Translations under genes and position numbers: made by a program
Part shown: one piece after another, positions 1 through 9,020 of the stretch
Numbering within the stretch: position 1 is the stretch's first letter
How the letters are laid out: every line of letters begins with the position of its first letter
DNA from: JACJXW01 sp964418125
GTDB taxonomy: Bacteria > Bacteroidota > Bacteroidia > Chitinophagales > Saprospiraceae
Reading direction: 5' to 3'
Assembly: GCA_964418125.1 (NCBI GenBank)
Contig: CAYQKY010000013.1
Location: 1-64,000 of the forward strand
Length of the DNA stretch: 64,000 nt
Notes under the pieces: model-generated
What the model was told of the DNA's origin: nothing
The model's database searches: none
What the model saw: only the letters and a program-made list of their open reading frames with translations

Positions 1-140
1 CGCTGGGCCGTTGACAGGCCATTTAGCCCTGGATTCGCATAACAATATAACAATAACAATATAACCCGAACCTCTGATTCAGGGCCCAAACGCCTCGTCT
101 CCAAAAGCGTAGGAATAAAACCGGGCCTGTTCCGCCATCA

Positions 141-1940
141 TTAATCCCCTAATTCCACCCCCTCCTTCGACACTTGCAGCACCTTTACTTCCTTTGCCCG
201 CTCATTCACATCCATACTGCTGTTTTCCAGCCGCAGCACGCCTCGGGGGCACACCGCCGCGCATACGCCGCAGCCCACGCAGGAAGCGCGCACCACGTCC
301 TGCCCGCGCTGGGCGTACCAACGCACGTCGATGCCCATCTCGCAGTAGGCCGAGCAATTGCCGCAGGAGATGCACTGGCCGCCGTTGGTGGTGATGCGAA
401 AGCGCGACTTGAAACGCTGCACCAGGCCCAGGTAGGCTGCCAGCGGGCAACCGAAGCGGCACCACACCCGGTTGCCCATCAGCGGGTAGAAGCCGGTGCC
501 CACCACGCCGGCGAAGGCCGAGCCGATAATGAAGCCGTACCAGGTGCGTACGGTATTGCTGTTGAAACCCAGCACTGTCCTTTCACCGGAAAAATAAGTG
601 TAGAGCGTCAGGGCCGTCATCACCACGGCGAAGGCCAGCACGCCATGGACGATCCAACGCTCGAATTGCCAGGCGCGCAGGCTCTTGTCGGACAACTGCC
701 GGTACGGGTCGCCCAATGTTTCAGCCAGGCCGCCGCAGCCGCATACCCAGGAGCAATACCAGCGCTTGCCGTAGAAGTAGGTGATTAGAGGCACGGCAAC
801 AGCCGCCAGCACAATGCCCCATACCAGCATGAAGATGCCAATGGCGCCGCTGCCGATCAGGTTGTTGATGTTCCAGTCGAAGAAGAAGGTATAGTTCAGC
901 GGCCAGATGTTCTTCAGGTCCATCGACGGCAGGTTGAGCCGCACGAGAATCTCGGGGATGAGGAAGGCAAAGGCCAGCTGAAAGAACATGACCGAGTAGG
1001 TGCGGATCTGCTGGTAGCGGTTGTGCATGTATTTGGTGAACATGCGCACGCCCATCACCAGAATGACCAGGGTGTAAAGCAGGCCGTAGAGGAACCACTG
1101 GCTTGCCTCGCCACCATTCAATGCCTGGCTCAGCGGGTCTGCCATAAGTACCCAGCCGGTGATATGCTGGGGGGCCCAGTAAAGAAGGATGTAAAAGCCG
1201 ATGAGGTAAAAGCCGGCCAGTATGCCCAGCCAGCCTGTCACCTTGGGAGAAGCGGAGCGGGCAGGGCTTCGCCTGGCCTGGTTCTGGTAGAAGAATACCA
1301 GCCCTGTGATGAGCAGGGCGACAATAGCCGACACCCCCGGCCAGAAGTACTTGTCGTTCATGTAAAAGACGCCGTAAAGCAGCAGCCCGGTCAGGGCGGC
1401 GCCCAGGAAGAAACCGCGCCAGCCCACGCTCAGGCCGCGGGTCATGGAGTTGTGGTAGATGTGGTCGTGCCTGATGCCGGGAAGCGCCCTGAATTTGGGA
1501 ATTATGAACAATAGGCCACCCACTATGCCCAGGCCGATGGTGAGGAAAACGAACAACAGAGGGTTGTTGGACACCGGGCCGGTGCTGCTCTTCTTGGTGG
1601 CGATGTAGGTATAGTCCTTGAACAGCCAGCTGCCCATCTTGTATTCCCACTGGCTGACGCCTTCGGGCAGGGCCTCCTTGGCTTGTTTATCGAGTACTTT
1701 TTGTGCAGATTCCAGTACCTTTTTGAAGGCAGGCGCAAACTGGAAGCTGCTGCCGAATTCTTTGCCGAGCATTCCTTTTTCACGAGCTGCCTCTGTTATT
1801 GCTTCGAGATGGTACTCGTTGCCGATGGCCTTCGAAATGCTTTCTTCAGTAAGGCGGTAATCATCCAGGCCCAGGGAAACAGTGAACAGGAGCAAGGCTA
1901 TGATAAAAAGGCCGAGGCCGGTTTTTTGCAGGGTATTCAT
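141..1940 (-). CDS. Membrane polyferredoxin, NapH/NosR/CcoG-like 4Fe-4S protein
   Basis: A 599-residue integral membrane protein, probably carrying electrons across or along the inner membrane. The N-terminus has one hydrophobic segment (about residues 8-25), then a roughly 100-residue soluble stretch, then several membrane helices. Cysteine motifs follow: a CxxxCxC group after a YGKRWYCSW stretch, a CRFGCP motif typical of the NapH/NosR C-terminus, and two classical CxxCxxCxxxC clusters at residues 523-533 and 554-564 that should each hold a 4Fe-4S centre. The 1940 ATG gives a clean membrane start. It lies 37 bp downstream of the FAD/NAD(P) oxidoreductase on the same strand, so the two probably work as a pair. 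No FMN-binding domain or partner that would mark it as NosR or CcoG is present, so the acceptor is unknown. Family confidence is good; pathway is open. Confidence 0.8.
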   Translation of the reverse strand: MNTLQKTGLGLFIIALLLFTVSLGLDDYRLTEESISKAIGNEYHLEAITEAAREKGMLGKEFGSSFQFAPAFKKVLESAQKVLDKQAKEALPEGVSQWEYKMGSWLFKDYTYIATKKSSTGPVSNNPLLFVFLTIGLGIVGGLLFIIPKFRALPGIRHDHIYHNSMTRGLSVGWRGFFLGAALTGLLLYGVFYMNDKYFWPGVSAIVALLITGLVFFYQNQARRSPARSASPKVTGWLGILAGFYLIGFYILLYWAPQHITGWVLMADPLSQALNGGEASQWFLYGLLYTLVILVMGVRMFTKYMHNRYQQIRTYSVMFFQLAFAFLIPEILVRLNLPSMDLKNIWPLNYTFFFDWNINNLIGSGAIGIFMLVWGIVLAAVAVPLITYFYGKRWYCSWVCGCGGLAETLGDPYRQLSDKSLRAWQFERWIVHGVLAFAVVMTALTLYTYFSGERTVLGFNSNTVRTWYGFIIGSAFAGVVGTGFYPLMGNRVWCRFGCPLAAYLGLVQRFKSRFRITTNGGQCISCGNCSAYCEMGIDVRWYAQRGQDVVRASCVGCGVCAAVCPRGVLRLENSSMDVNERAKEVKVLQVSKEGVELGD

Positions 1941-1977
1941 TCCTGTTAATTTTTTTCAGTTAAGTAGTCGGACAGGT

Positions 1978-3315
1978 TTAAAGTTTCAGGAAGCGAAGGG
2001 CGCCGGCCAACCCCCGCCGTTTTTTCAGCTGCAGGTTCCTGCCGGTTTGCTGATTGTATATCAGGACGACTTCCTCATCGTATTCATCGTAAAATTCCGG
2101 GTCGAAGTTGGCGACGCCCAGGTTTTGGAGCACTTCTTCGATATGCGTTTTTTCGCGTATCCACTTTTCACACACCTCGTGGCGGTAGCGTACGCCCATC
2201 AGGTTGAAACCGAGGATGTGCTTCTTTTCCTTATCGTAAACCAGGCGGATGCTCTTTCGGCCATCCGGATGTTCCCAGTAGATGGAGGCGTGGTTTTCCG
2301 GCGGATCGGCCTGCACGTCGCCGTACACCTGGTATTCGATATCGATGAACTTGGCGGAGTTGAACCAGATGCCGGGGTTATAAGCTACCCTCTTGCCACA
2401 TATATTGTAAGCCGCTGTTTCTCCCGCCATTCTCCCGGTATACCAAACGGCCTCGATAGCGCGCCGGCCGGGGCGGGGGGTGCGCAGCTGCATGCAATCT
2501 CCGGCGGTAAAGACATCGGGGATATTGGCCTCCAGGTAGTCGTTGGCGAGAATGCCTTTGTCTGTTTCCAGGACGGTATCCTTCAGGAAACCGATATTGG
2601 GGTGCACCCCGGCGGTCAGGCCCACATAGCCGCACTCGATGCGCTCGCCGGAACCGGTGATGACAGCGCGGGCCCGGCCGTGGCCGTCGTCGGCGATCTC
2701 CTTGAGTTCCGTCGACAGGCGCAGATCGATGCCTGCCTCGCGGATGTAGCGGTTCACCATGGCCGATTCTTCCGGCGGCAGCACCATGTTCCAATAGCTT
2801 TCTTCCCGCACCAGAAAAGTGACGGGGACATGGCGGGAGTGGAACATCTCCGCCATCTCGATGCCGATCAGGCCGCCGCCCACGATGACAGCCCGCTGCA
2901 GGCCGTCGCTGAAGCGCTCCATATTCCGGAGGTCCTGGTAGCTGTAGAGCCCGCTCACGCCCTGCAAATCCTGGCCAGGCCAGCCAAACTTATTTGGGGC
3001 TGAGCCGGTGGCCAGCAGGAGCTTGTCGTACGCCACTTCTTCTCCTTTGCTGCCGTACAGCTTTTTGTCGTCAAAATCGATGCGCTCGATATAGGCGCGG
3101 AGCAGGTTGATGCGGTTCTTCTCCCAGAACCAGTCCTCGTACGGCTTGGTGTCTTCGTACCGCAAGTGGCCCATATAGATGTACATGAGTGCGGTGCGGG
3201 AGAAAAAGTGATCGGTTTCGGCGGAAATGACCGTAATGTCGTGATCGCTGAGCTTTCGGATAAAACGGGCGGCGGTGATGCCGGCGATGCCGTTTCCCAG
3301 GATGACAATATGCAT
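1978..3315 (-). CDS. FAD-dependent NAD(P)-linked oxidoreductase (pyridine nucleotide-disulfide reductase fold)
   Basis: A 445-residue flavoprotein of the two-dinucleotide-binding-domain class. The FAD-binding GxGxxG is at residues 7-12, a second glycine motif GGGLIG for NAD(P) is at 146-151, and the TAGDC flavin motif ends at residue 274. The C-terminal 150 residues form the usual interface domain plus a tail rich in charged residues. There is no redox-active CxxxxC near the FAD site, so it is not a disulfide reductase; NADH-rubredoxin or NADH-ferredoxin reductase-like enzymes and the FAD module of nitrite reductase are the nearest families. It starts the two-gene unit with the membrane polyferredoxin, which suggests NAD(P)H-to-iron-sulfur electron transfer at the membrane. 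The 3315 ATG begins directly with the beta-strand before the FAD motif, so the start is secure. Confidence 0.82.
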   Translation of the reverse strand: MHIVILGNGIAGITAARFIRKLSDHDITVISAETDHFFSRTALMYIYMGHLRYEDTKPYEDWFWEKNRINLLRAYIERIDFDDKKLYGSKGEEVAYDKLLLATGSAPNKFGWPGQDLQGVSGLYSYQDLRNMERFSDGLQRAVIVGGGLIGIEMAEMFHSRHVPVTFLVREESYWNMVLPPEESAMVNRYIREAGIDLRLSTELKEIADDGHGRARAVITGSGERIECGYVGLTAGVHPNIGFLKDTVLETDKGILANDYLEANIPDVFTAGDCMQLRTPRPGRRAIEAVWYTGRMAGETAAYNICGKRVAYNPGIWFNSAKFIDIEYQVYGDVQADPPENHASIYWEHPDGRKSIRLVYDKEKKHILGFNLMGVRYRHEVCEKWIREKTHIEEVLQNLGVANFDPEFYDEYDEEVVLIYNQQTGRNLQLKKRRGLAGALRFLKL

Positions 3316-3599
3316 AGGGCCAGGCTTCAGTTTGAGAATAAGATGTCAATTTAGGGAATTTCGCCAAGAAGCATAAGGTTGGGCAGAAAAGCCCGGGAAG
3401 GCATCCCTTGTCCCGGCTGAGACATTTTCATAACCTGGCGCCAGAAATGTCAGCGGACCAACAAAAACAAAAATATTTTTGGTCAGGCCTTCCGGGGAAT
3501 GCCAAACTGCACCACTATTTAATTTCCAAAAGAAATTTTACCTAAATTAGCCGGCTACAAGCAATTTTATCTACAAACGAAAAACAAGAGTATTACATT

Positions 3600-5558
3600 A
3601 TGAGAGCAGCTCTACTCCTATTGACGCTAATATTTGCCCAGAGCCTTTCCTTCGGGCAGGCCCAGCGCCGGGTGATGGTCGAATCCTTTACGCAGGCTTC
3701 CTGTGACCCCTGTGCTGCACAAAATCCCGGGTTCAACCAGTTGATGTTCAACAACTGGGATAAGGTGGTATTACTCAAATACCAGACATCCTGGCCGGGC
3801 ACCGACCCGATGAACGACCAGAACCCCACACAGGTCCGTACCCGGGTCGATTACTACGGCGTTACCGGTGTGCCCAATGTCCATATCGATGGAACGCTCG
3901 ACGCCGGCACCTCCGGCAGCGTAACGCAGAGCCAGGTCAACAATGCCTACGATGATCCGACCCCGCTGGAGATGGAACTCACCCATGAGCTCAGCCGGGG
4001 CCTGGATTCCATATACATCAGCGGAGTCATCCGCAACGTCTCCGATAACGTATTCAACGCCACGAATACCGTGCTGCATTGCGCAGTGCTGGAGGAGGAG
4101 ATATTGTTTGATTCCTCTCCCGGGTCGACGAATGAAAAGGACTTCTACAACGTCATGCGCCTGATGATCCCCAGTGACAACGGCGCCCCGATCGATGATA
4201 TCGCCGCCGGAGATTCCCTGGTGTTCGAATATGCCGTTCCTTTGCCCAAGTACATCTACGGGTACGATCAGATCGCGGTAGCCGCCTTTGTACAAAGCAA
4301 CGGCAACCGCCGCATCCACCAGGCGGCCTACAGCGAGGCCCAGGGTATCGGGGATGAATATCCCGACCTGGCTATCTCCTTTGATCTCGGCCAGGCCGAT
4401 AACCTTTGCACGTACACATTAAATCCGGCCATTGTGGTAGAGAACGCGGAAGACACAGAAGTTACTTCCTTTGAAGTGGCGCTTTTCCTCAACGGAGAGG
4501 AGGTGGCTATCCAAAGCTGGACGGGCGCCCTCAGCCAGGGGCAATCCGTAAGCCTGGATATGGGTGAATTGCCCATCAATGCCGGCCGAAACGAACTTCA
4601 CTTTGAAGTAACCAACATCAACGACGGCCTGGCCGATTACAACCGTTTCAACCAGTTGGAAGACACCAGAGTGTTCTTTACCCTACAGGAAACACCTGTG
4701 GGAGAGAGCATTTCCGAAGCATTTGAAACGACGCCCAATCTGGCCGTGCCCGACAATACGCTGATCATCAGAGATGCCGAGCGCGAATTCGGCGTGGTCA
4801 ACCGCAACTACCTGGTGGGCCTCGGCCTCAGTGTTCCCGGGCAACCGGGCGCATACGGGGGCTCCAGCAAGTCGGTTATGGTCGACTTCTACAACTGGGA
4901 TGAGGTCGGCGATAAAGCTTACCTCATCTTTGAGAAAATAGACCTTTCCGAAAGTGAAAATACGATACTGTCTTTTGACCACGCCCACGCTCAGTATCCT
5001 TTCAGCTCCTTTGACACCAACGACCGGATGTCCGTAGAAGTATCCTCCGATTGTGGAGACAACTGGGTGATGGTTTACAATAAGGCCGGCGCCGCCCTGT
5101 CTACACGCAGCCCGGTAACGGGATACTTCGTACCCTCCGGCAGCCAGTGGACGAGCGATACGCTTGACCTTAGTGCCTTTGACGGCGCCGCCGAGCTGAC
5201 CATTCGTTTTACTGCCACTTCCGACTATGGCAACAACTTGTACATCGATAACATCAACGTGCAGGAAGTGGTCGTATCCAGTGTTGACGAGCCCGGCAGG
5301 CTGGAAGGCAAGGTGTTTGCCTATCCCAACCCCGCCAGTGAATTGGTGAATGTCGACATCCAACTGGTGGAAAGCAGCCGCCTGGATATTACGGTTTTCG
5401 ACGCCTCCGGCAGGCGCATCAGCCAGCTGGCGGGAGGCGAGCAGTTCCCTGCCGGCGCCCATCAGCTGCGCTGGGAGCCGCAGCATTCCGGCCTGTACCT
5501 CATCCGGGTCGCCTCCGAGCATGGAGTGGTGAGCGAACGGGTTTCGGTGGTTAAGTAG
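3600..5558 (+). CDS. Secreted Omp28-like thioredoxin-fold protein with T9SS type A sorting domain
   Basis: A 652-residue exported protein. Residues 1-20 form a signal peptide. The mature N-terminus reads like the Omp28/thioredoxin-like family, with a CDPC redox-type motif at residues 35-38 in an ESFTQASC context and a following VTGVPNVHIDG stretch equivalent to the cis-Pro loop. The centre is a long beta-rich region. The last 80 residues, starting around FAYPNPAS and ending in VSVVK, are a type A T9SS C-terminal sorting domain, so the protein should be secreted across the outer membrane. A weak Bacteroidota -7-like box (TAAATTAG, 3543-3550) lies about 50 bp upstream of the ATG. It may help oxidise or fold surface proteins, but substrate and exact role are inference. 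Confidence 0.75.
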   Translation: MRAALLLLTLIFAQSLSFGQAQRRVMVESFTQASCDPCAAQNPGFNQLMFNNWDKVVLLKYQTSWPGTDPMNDQNPTQVRTRVDYYGVTGVPNVHIDGTLDAGTSGSVTQSQVNNAYDDPTPLEMELTHELSRGLDSIYISGVIRNVSDNVFNATNTVLHCAVLEEEILFDSSPGSTNEKDFYNVMRLMIPSDNGAPIDDIAAGDSLVFEYAVPLPKYIYGYDQIAVAAFVQSNGNRRIHQAAYSEAQGIGDEYPDLAISFDLGQADNLCTYTLNPAIVVENAEDTEVTSFEVALFLNGEEVAIQSWTGALSQGQSVSLDMGELPINAGRNELHFEVTNINDGLADYNRFNQLEDTRVFFTLQETPVGESISEAFETTPNLAVPDNTLIIRDAEREFGVVNRNYLVGLGLSVPGQPGAYGGSSKSVMVDFYNWDEVGDKAYLIFEKIDLSESENTILSFDHAHAQYPFSSFDTNDRMSVEVSSDCGDNWVMVYNKAGAALSTRSPVTGYFVPSGSQWTSDTLDLSAFDGAAELTIRFTATSDYGNNLYIDNINVQEVVVSSVDEPGRLEGKVFAYPNPASELVNVDIQLVESSRLDITVFDASGRRISQLAGGEQFPAGAHQLRWEPQHSGLYLIRVASEHGVVSERVSVVK

Positions 5559-5580
5559 GTAAGCAAGCCGAGCTCTTTGT

Positions 5581-5641
5581 GCTTGTTTGGAGGTAGGCAT
5601 TTGCAGGCCTTTGCTGGCCAAATGACTGCCTCCAAACAAGC
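5581..5641. repeat. Short palindromic element, family A (61 bp)
   Basis: Two 23-base arms (5581-5603 and 5619-5641) are reverse complements with only two mismatches, separated by 15 bases. The arm ends, GCTTGTTTGGAGGTAG on the left and its mirror on the right, are the same as the terminal inverted repeats of the 164-bp element at 38013-38176, and a lone half-site occurs at 7060-7073. It sits just after the Omp28-like gene and could also act as a transcript-end hairpin, but its reuse elsewhere says it is a dispersed element, probably an internally deleted copy of the longer one. Confidence 0.75.
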
Positions 5642-5751
5642 AAGCTTCAAGACTTTTACTTTTTCTTAAGACTTCATGCCTTGATTTATTTTCAATATAT
5701 TCGGAACTTAGCGGCAACAAGTTATTTTCTCATGTTCGAAAAATCGCTTTA

Positions 5752-6558
5752 ATGAATAAAACTATACTCTCTCTTTTTATACTACTTCTTCTTTTTCAGG
5801 GGGTTCAGGCTCAGGCTACCCTCAGCCTCACCCTCGATGAGATGACGATCAGAGATTATGTCAACCTGGATGACCCCGATTTCGAGCTGATCAGCTACGC
5901 CACCCTGAAGAACGAAGGTTCCGAGGCCATTTCCATAAAATGGGAAAGGGTGGTTATCGACATGCCGGAAGGCTGGAGCGTCCTGGTTTGCGATGTCAAT
6001 AGCTGTTACGAGCCCATCGTTTATTCCAACATAGCCGACGACATCGGTATGGACGCACCGGTCCCCCTGGAACCCGGAGAAACGACCAACCTCGATGTAC
6101 ACATCAAGCCCAATGGCATCTCCGGCGCCGGAGAGGTCCGGATCGATGTGTCTCTTGCCGATAACCCTGACAATATCCTGATCTCCGAAACCTACCTCTT
6201 TGATGCGCTGGTATCCAGCTGGAGAGAATTCAGTAAGGCCCGGCTCAATGTCTTCCCCAACCCGGCAACGGACTACCTGGAAGTGCAGGGCGCTCCGGGC
6301 GCCGGCAGGTTGGTGATTTCGAATATCCTGGGCCGGCAGATGCATTCCTTTAATCTCGCCCCCGGCGGCCGTTACTATTTAGGCGGCCTGCCCAGCGGCC
6401 TGTACCTTGCCAGCGTGATGAACCAGAAAGGGCAATCCCTTACCCCCTTCCGCATCACAACGCGGGCCGTGGGCCCTTATTGTGCCCGGGACGCCACAAA
6501 AAAACCCAGCCTCGATCGAGGCTGGCTTTTTTTGTGCCTTCCCGCTGGTATTGGTTGA
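5752..6558 (+). CDS. Small secreted protein with T9SS type A sorting domain and odd C-terminal extension
   Basis: A 268-residue exported protein of unknown function. It has a signal peptide (residues 1-20), a single beta-sandwich-like domain resembling DUF11/CARDB-type bacterial Ig folds, and a T9SS sorting domain beginning at LNVFPNPATDYLEV. The sorting domain appears to end at about PFRITTR, the usual place for a stop codon, yet the frame stays open for roughly 30 more residues and runs straight through the rho-independent terminator at 6498-6535 before stopping. That extension is probably not part of the ancestral protein: a stop codon may have been lost, or the base call is wrong. It is 193 bp downstream of the Omp28-like gene with the palindromic element between them. 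Confidence 0.7.
   Translation: MNKTILSLFILLLLFQGVQAQATLSLTLDEMTIRDYVNLDDPDFELISYATLKNEGSEAISIKWERVVIDMPEGWSVLVCDVNSCYEPIVYSNIADDIGMDAPVPLEPGETTNLDVHIKPNGISGAGEVRIDVSLADNPDNILISETYLFDALVSSWREFSKARLNVFPNPATDYLEVQGAPGAGRLVISNILGRQMHSFNLAPGGRYYLGGLPSGLYLASVMNQKGQSLTPFRITTRAVGPYCARDATKKPSLDRGWLFLCLPAGIG
6498..6535 (+). terminator. Rho-independent terminator overlapping the end of the T9SS gene
   Basis: A 10-bp perfect stem (CCAGCCTCGA at 6506-6515, its complement 6516-6525) is preceded by a run of A and followed by a run of seven T, the classic form, and it would work in both directions. It lies inside the annotated 3' end of the upstream reading frame, and also faces queD, which ends at 6575 on the other strand. 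Confidence 0.85.
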
Positions 6559-6574
6559 TCCGTCACCCGCCGCA

Positions 6575-6982
6575 CTAAGCCGGGTACTCTACAAAATTAC
6601 GGGGCGTCTCATACAGGCGAACTGCCAGTTCGTACCTGTCGTCCAGGTGGCCGCGCAGGATATTCCAGATGACATAGCAGATGTTTTCGGCGGTGGGGTT
6701 GAGCTCGCGGAACTCTTCGGTATCCAGATTGAGGTTTTTGTGGTCGAAGCGCTGCTCGATCTGCTCTGAAATGAGATCTTTGAGGTATTTAAGGTCGATG
6801 AGGTAGCCCGTTTCGGGGTCTACTTCGCCGGTGACTTTCACTTCCAGTTCATAGTTATGGCCATGGTAGTTGGGGTTGTTGCACAGGCCGAAGACCTCCT
6901 GGTTCTTTTCCTCACTCCATTTGGGGTTGTGCAGGCGATGAGCGGCATTAAAATGCGCTTTCCGGAAAGCAGAAATTCTCAT
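6575..6982 (-). CDS. queD: 6-carboxy-5,6,7,8-tetrahydropterin synthase (QueD/PTPS family)
   Basis: A 135-residue cytoplasmic enzyme that converts 7,8-dihydroneopterin triphosphate to 6-carboxytetrahydropterin, the second step in making preQ0 for queuosine in tRNA. The zinc ligands are visible: His15 in AAHRL, and His40 and His42 in the YHGHNY motif. Cys34, a few residues before, is the expected catalytic cysteine, and FDHKNLN (about residue 80) supplies the catalytic Asp-His pair. Length and motif spacing are normal for the family. The gene stands alone between a T9SS gene and glutathione peroxidase; other queuosine genes are not in the window. A 6-pyruvoyl-tetrahydropterin synthase activity cannot be excluded from sequence alone. 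Confidence 0.9.
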   Translation of the reverse strand: MRISAFRKAHFNAAHRLHNPKWSEEKNQEVFGLCNNPNYHGHNYELEVKVTGEVDPETGYLIDLKYLKDLISEQIEQRFDHKNLNLDTEEFRELNPTAENICYVIWNILRGHLDDRYELAVRLYETPRNFVEYPA

Positions 6983-7059
6983 ATCGGGGATTTATTTTTG
7001 GATCTGCTATCCAAACAAAAAAAGGAAATATAAGTTGCAGGCCGGCGCTTCCCGGTTTT

Positions 7060-7073
7060 GCCTCCAAACAAGC
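7060..7073. repeat. Half-site of palindromic element family A
   Basis: Fourteen bases, GCCTCCAAACAAGC, identical to the right-hand arm end of the element at 5581-5641. No matching left arm is present within 100 bases, so this is a degraded copy or a solo end in the intergenic space before the glutathione peroxidase gene. Confidence 0.45.
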
Positions 7074-7168
7074 TCTTACTCCAAAATCGGCGAACTTATT
7101 TTTTTAGTGTTGCTAAAATCCGTACTTTTACCTCCAGTATATTTTTACGGATAGCTGAATCGTAAACA

Positions 7169-7645
7169 GTGAATTCTATCCATAAATTCAAGGTAGAGGG
7201 AATCAGAGGAGAGGAGATAGATTTTGCCCGGTTTAAGGGTGAAAAAATACTGGTGGCCAATGTCGCTTCCGAATGCGGCTATACGCCACAATATCAGCAA
7301 TTGCAGGAACTCTACGAAGAGTTCAAAGGCAGGTTAGTGATCGTTGGTTTTCCCTGCAACGATTTTGGTGGGCAGGAACCGGGAACCAACGAGGAGATAA
7401 AAGCATTTTGCACGTCGAATTACGGTGTGAGCTTTCCCATGGCAGCCAAGATAGGGATCAGAGCGAATACTCACCCTTTGTACGAATGGCTGTGCAGCAA
7501 AGCCCTGAATGGCATTCAGGATAGCACCGTGCAGTGGAATTTTCATAAATTCCTCCTCGACGAAGAAGGACGACTCGTGAAGTCCCTCCCTGCCGGTGTA
7601 AGCCCATTCGATGAGGAGATCCTGGATTGGGTAGCCGGTGAATGA
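7169..7645 (+). CDS. Glutathione peroxidase family (probably thioredoxin-dependent) peroxidase
   Basis: A 158-residue peroxidase that reduces H2O2 or lipid hydroperoxides. The catalytic set is complete: Cys36 in NVASECGYT, Gln69 in FGGQEPG and Trp123-Asn124 in WNFHKF. Cys81, in FCTSNYGVSFP, sits where non-selenium GPx enzymes carry their resolving cysteine, so this is likely a 2-Cys enzyme reduced by thioredoxin. An in-frame stop at 7163-7165 lies just upstream, so translation must begin at the GTG at 7169 or later; GTG is the best choice because it keeps the first beta-strand. It has no signal peptide. In a cell predicted to make highly oxidisable PUFAs, a lipid-peroxide scavenger is useful, but that link is only suggestive. 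Confidence 0.88.
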   Translation: MNSIHKFKVEGIRGEEIDFARFKGEKILVANVASECGYTPQYQQLQELYEEFKGRLVIVGFPCNDFGGQEPGTNEEIKAFCTSNYGVSFPMAAKIGIRANTHPLYEWLCSKALNGIQDSTVQWNFHKFLLDEEGRLVKSLPAGVSPFDEEILDWVAGE

Positions 7646-7821
7646 AGGAGAGGTTGATTGAGTGAGTGCCAGGGTGAGCGGGTTGTACATTTCACTGCCT
7701 TTGTTTTGATATTCACTCCTTTAAGTTTTTCGTTTTTTCGATTCAGCTGTCTGATAACGGTGCTTTGTGGTGGTAGCCGCAGGTAATTCTGGCTCCATTC
7801 GGCACAAAAAGGGTAAGGCCT

Positions 7822-8973
7822 ATGCTATTCAGCGAGGTTATCGGACAGGAATCAGCTAAAGCGCAGCTGAAGCAAATGGCTTCCGGCGGCAGGCTGCCTC
7901 ATGCCCTGTTGTTCCTCGGCCCGCAGGGCAGTGGGAAGCTGGCCCTCGCTATTGCCCTGGCGCAATATCTGCTGTGTGAAAATCCCGGCCCCGGCGATGC
8001 CTGCGGACAATGCAACCAGTGCAACAAAGCCTCCAAGCTAATTCACCCCGACCTGCACTTTTCTTATCCGACCATTGGCCCTAATGCCATCAGCGACAAT
8101 TTCCTGGTGAACTGGCGGCAGGCCATCACAGAGAACCCCTACCTCGGCCTCAACCAATGGCTGCAAAGCATCGGCGCCGAAAATAAACAGGGTAATATCA
8201 CTAAAGAGGAGTGTGTCAACATCATCAAAAAACTGGGCCTGAAAACCTTTGAGAACGTCTATAAGGTACTGGTCATGTGGCGGCCGGAGTTTCTCGGCAA
8301 GGAGGGCAACCGCCTCCTGAAGATCATCGAAGAACCGCCGGAGAATACGGTATTTATCCTGGTCGCCGAAGAGCAGGAACTCATACTCAACACCATCCTT
8401 TCCCGCTGTCAGATCGTTAACATTAAGGCCCTGAGCGACGGCGAAGTCACCGAAGGGCTGGTACAGAAAAAGGGATTGGGCCCGGAGGAGGCCCTGTCGG
8501 TAGCCTATCTGGCCAGCGGCAATTTCAATGAAGCCCTGCTTCTGGCCGAACAGCGGGCCAACAACGACGCCACCCTCTTTCTCGAGTGGATGAGGCATTG
8601 TTACCGGGGCAACCCCGTCGATATGGTGAACTGGGTGGAAGCTTTCGCGAAACTCGGGCGGGAAAACCAAAAACACTTTCTGCGCTATGCACTGCACTTC
8701 CTGCGGGAGTTTACCCTGCTGAAAATGAGCGACGGCCAGGCAAGGGCCCGCCTGCAGGAAAAGGAATTGCAAACCGCTCAGAATATGACGGCCGTGCTCG
8801 AACTGGATCAGGTGGAACAACTGGCAAAGCTTTTTTCCGATTGCAGCTATGCTGTGGAACGGAATGCCAATCCGAAAGTGTTGTTCCTCGACGCTTCGAT
8901 CCAGATGAATAATATAATGAAAGGAAAACTGCGGGAAGCATATACCGGCCTGCGGGCCGCCAATGTTCTATAG
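7822..8973 (+). CDS. holB: DNA polymerase III subunit delta' (clamp-loader ATPase-like subunit)
   Basis: A 383-residue AAA+ protein of the replication clamp loader. The N-terminus LFSEVIGQ, the P-loop GPQGSGK (residues 33-39) and a four-cysteine zinc module (Cys52, 61, 64, 67) are as expected for delta'/gamma proteins. IIKKLGLKTFENVYKVLVMWRPEFL is the Walker B region, in which the acidic DE is replaced by RP, consistent with delta' not hydrolysing ATP. It is followed after 47 bp by ricT, the same gene order as holB-yaaT in Bacillus, which supports the call. A candidate promoter was not obvious in the 176 bp upstream. Confidence 0.88.
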   Translation: MLFSEVIGQESAKAQLKQMASGGRLPHALLFLGPQGSGKLALAIALAQYLLCENPGPGDACGQCNQCNKASKLIHPDLHFSYPTIGPNAISDNFLVNWRQAITENPYLGLNQWLQSIGAENKQGNITKEECVNIIKKLGLKTFENVYKVLVMWRPEFLGKEGNRLLKIIEEPPENTVFILVAEEQELILNTILSRCQIVNIKALSDGEVTEGLVQKKGLGPEEALSVAYLASGNFNEALLLAEQRANNDATLFLEWMRHCYRGNPVDMVNWVEAFAKLGRENQKHFLRYALHFLREFTLLKMSDGQARARLQEKELQTAQNMTAVLELDQVEQLAKLFSDCSYAVERNANPKVLFLDASIQMNNIMKGKLREAYTGLRAANVL

Positions 8974-9020
8974 CACATTGCAAGGTAAAGCTTCCGCATC
9001 TAACATAAATGACTTGACAT

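Noticed and set aside
41..65. Two copies of AACAATATAAC near the window start
   Set aside because: Eleven bases repeated once in an AT-rich gap is too little to call an element.
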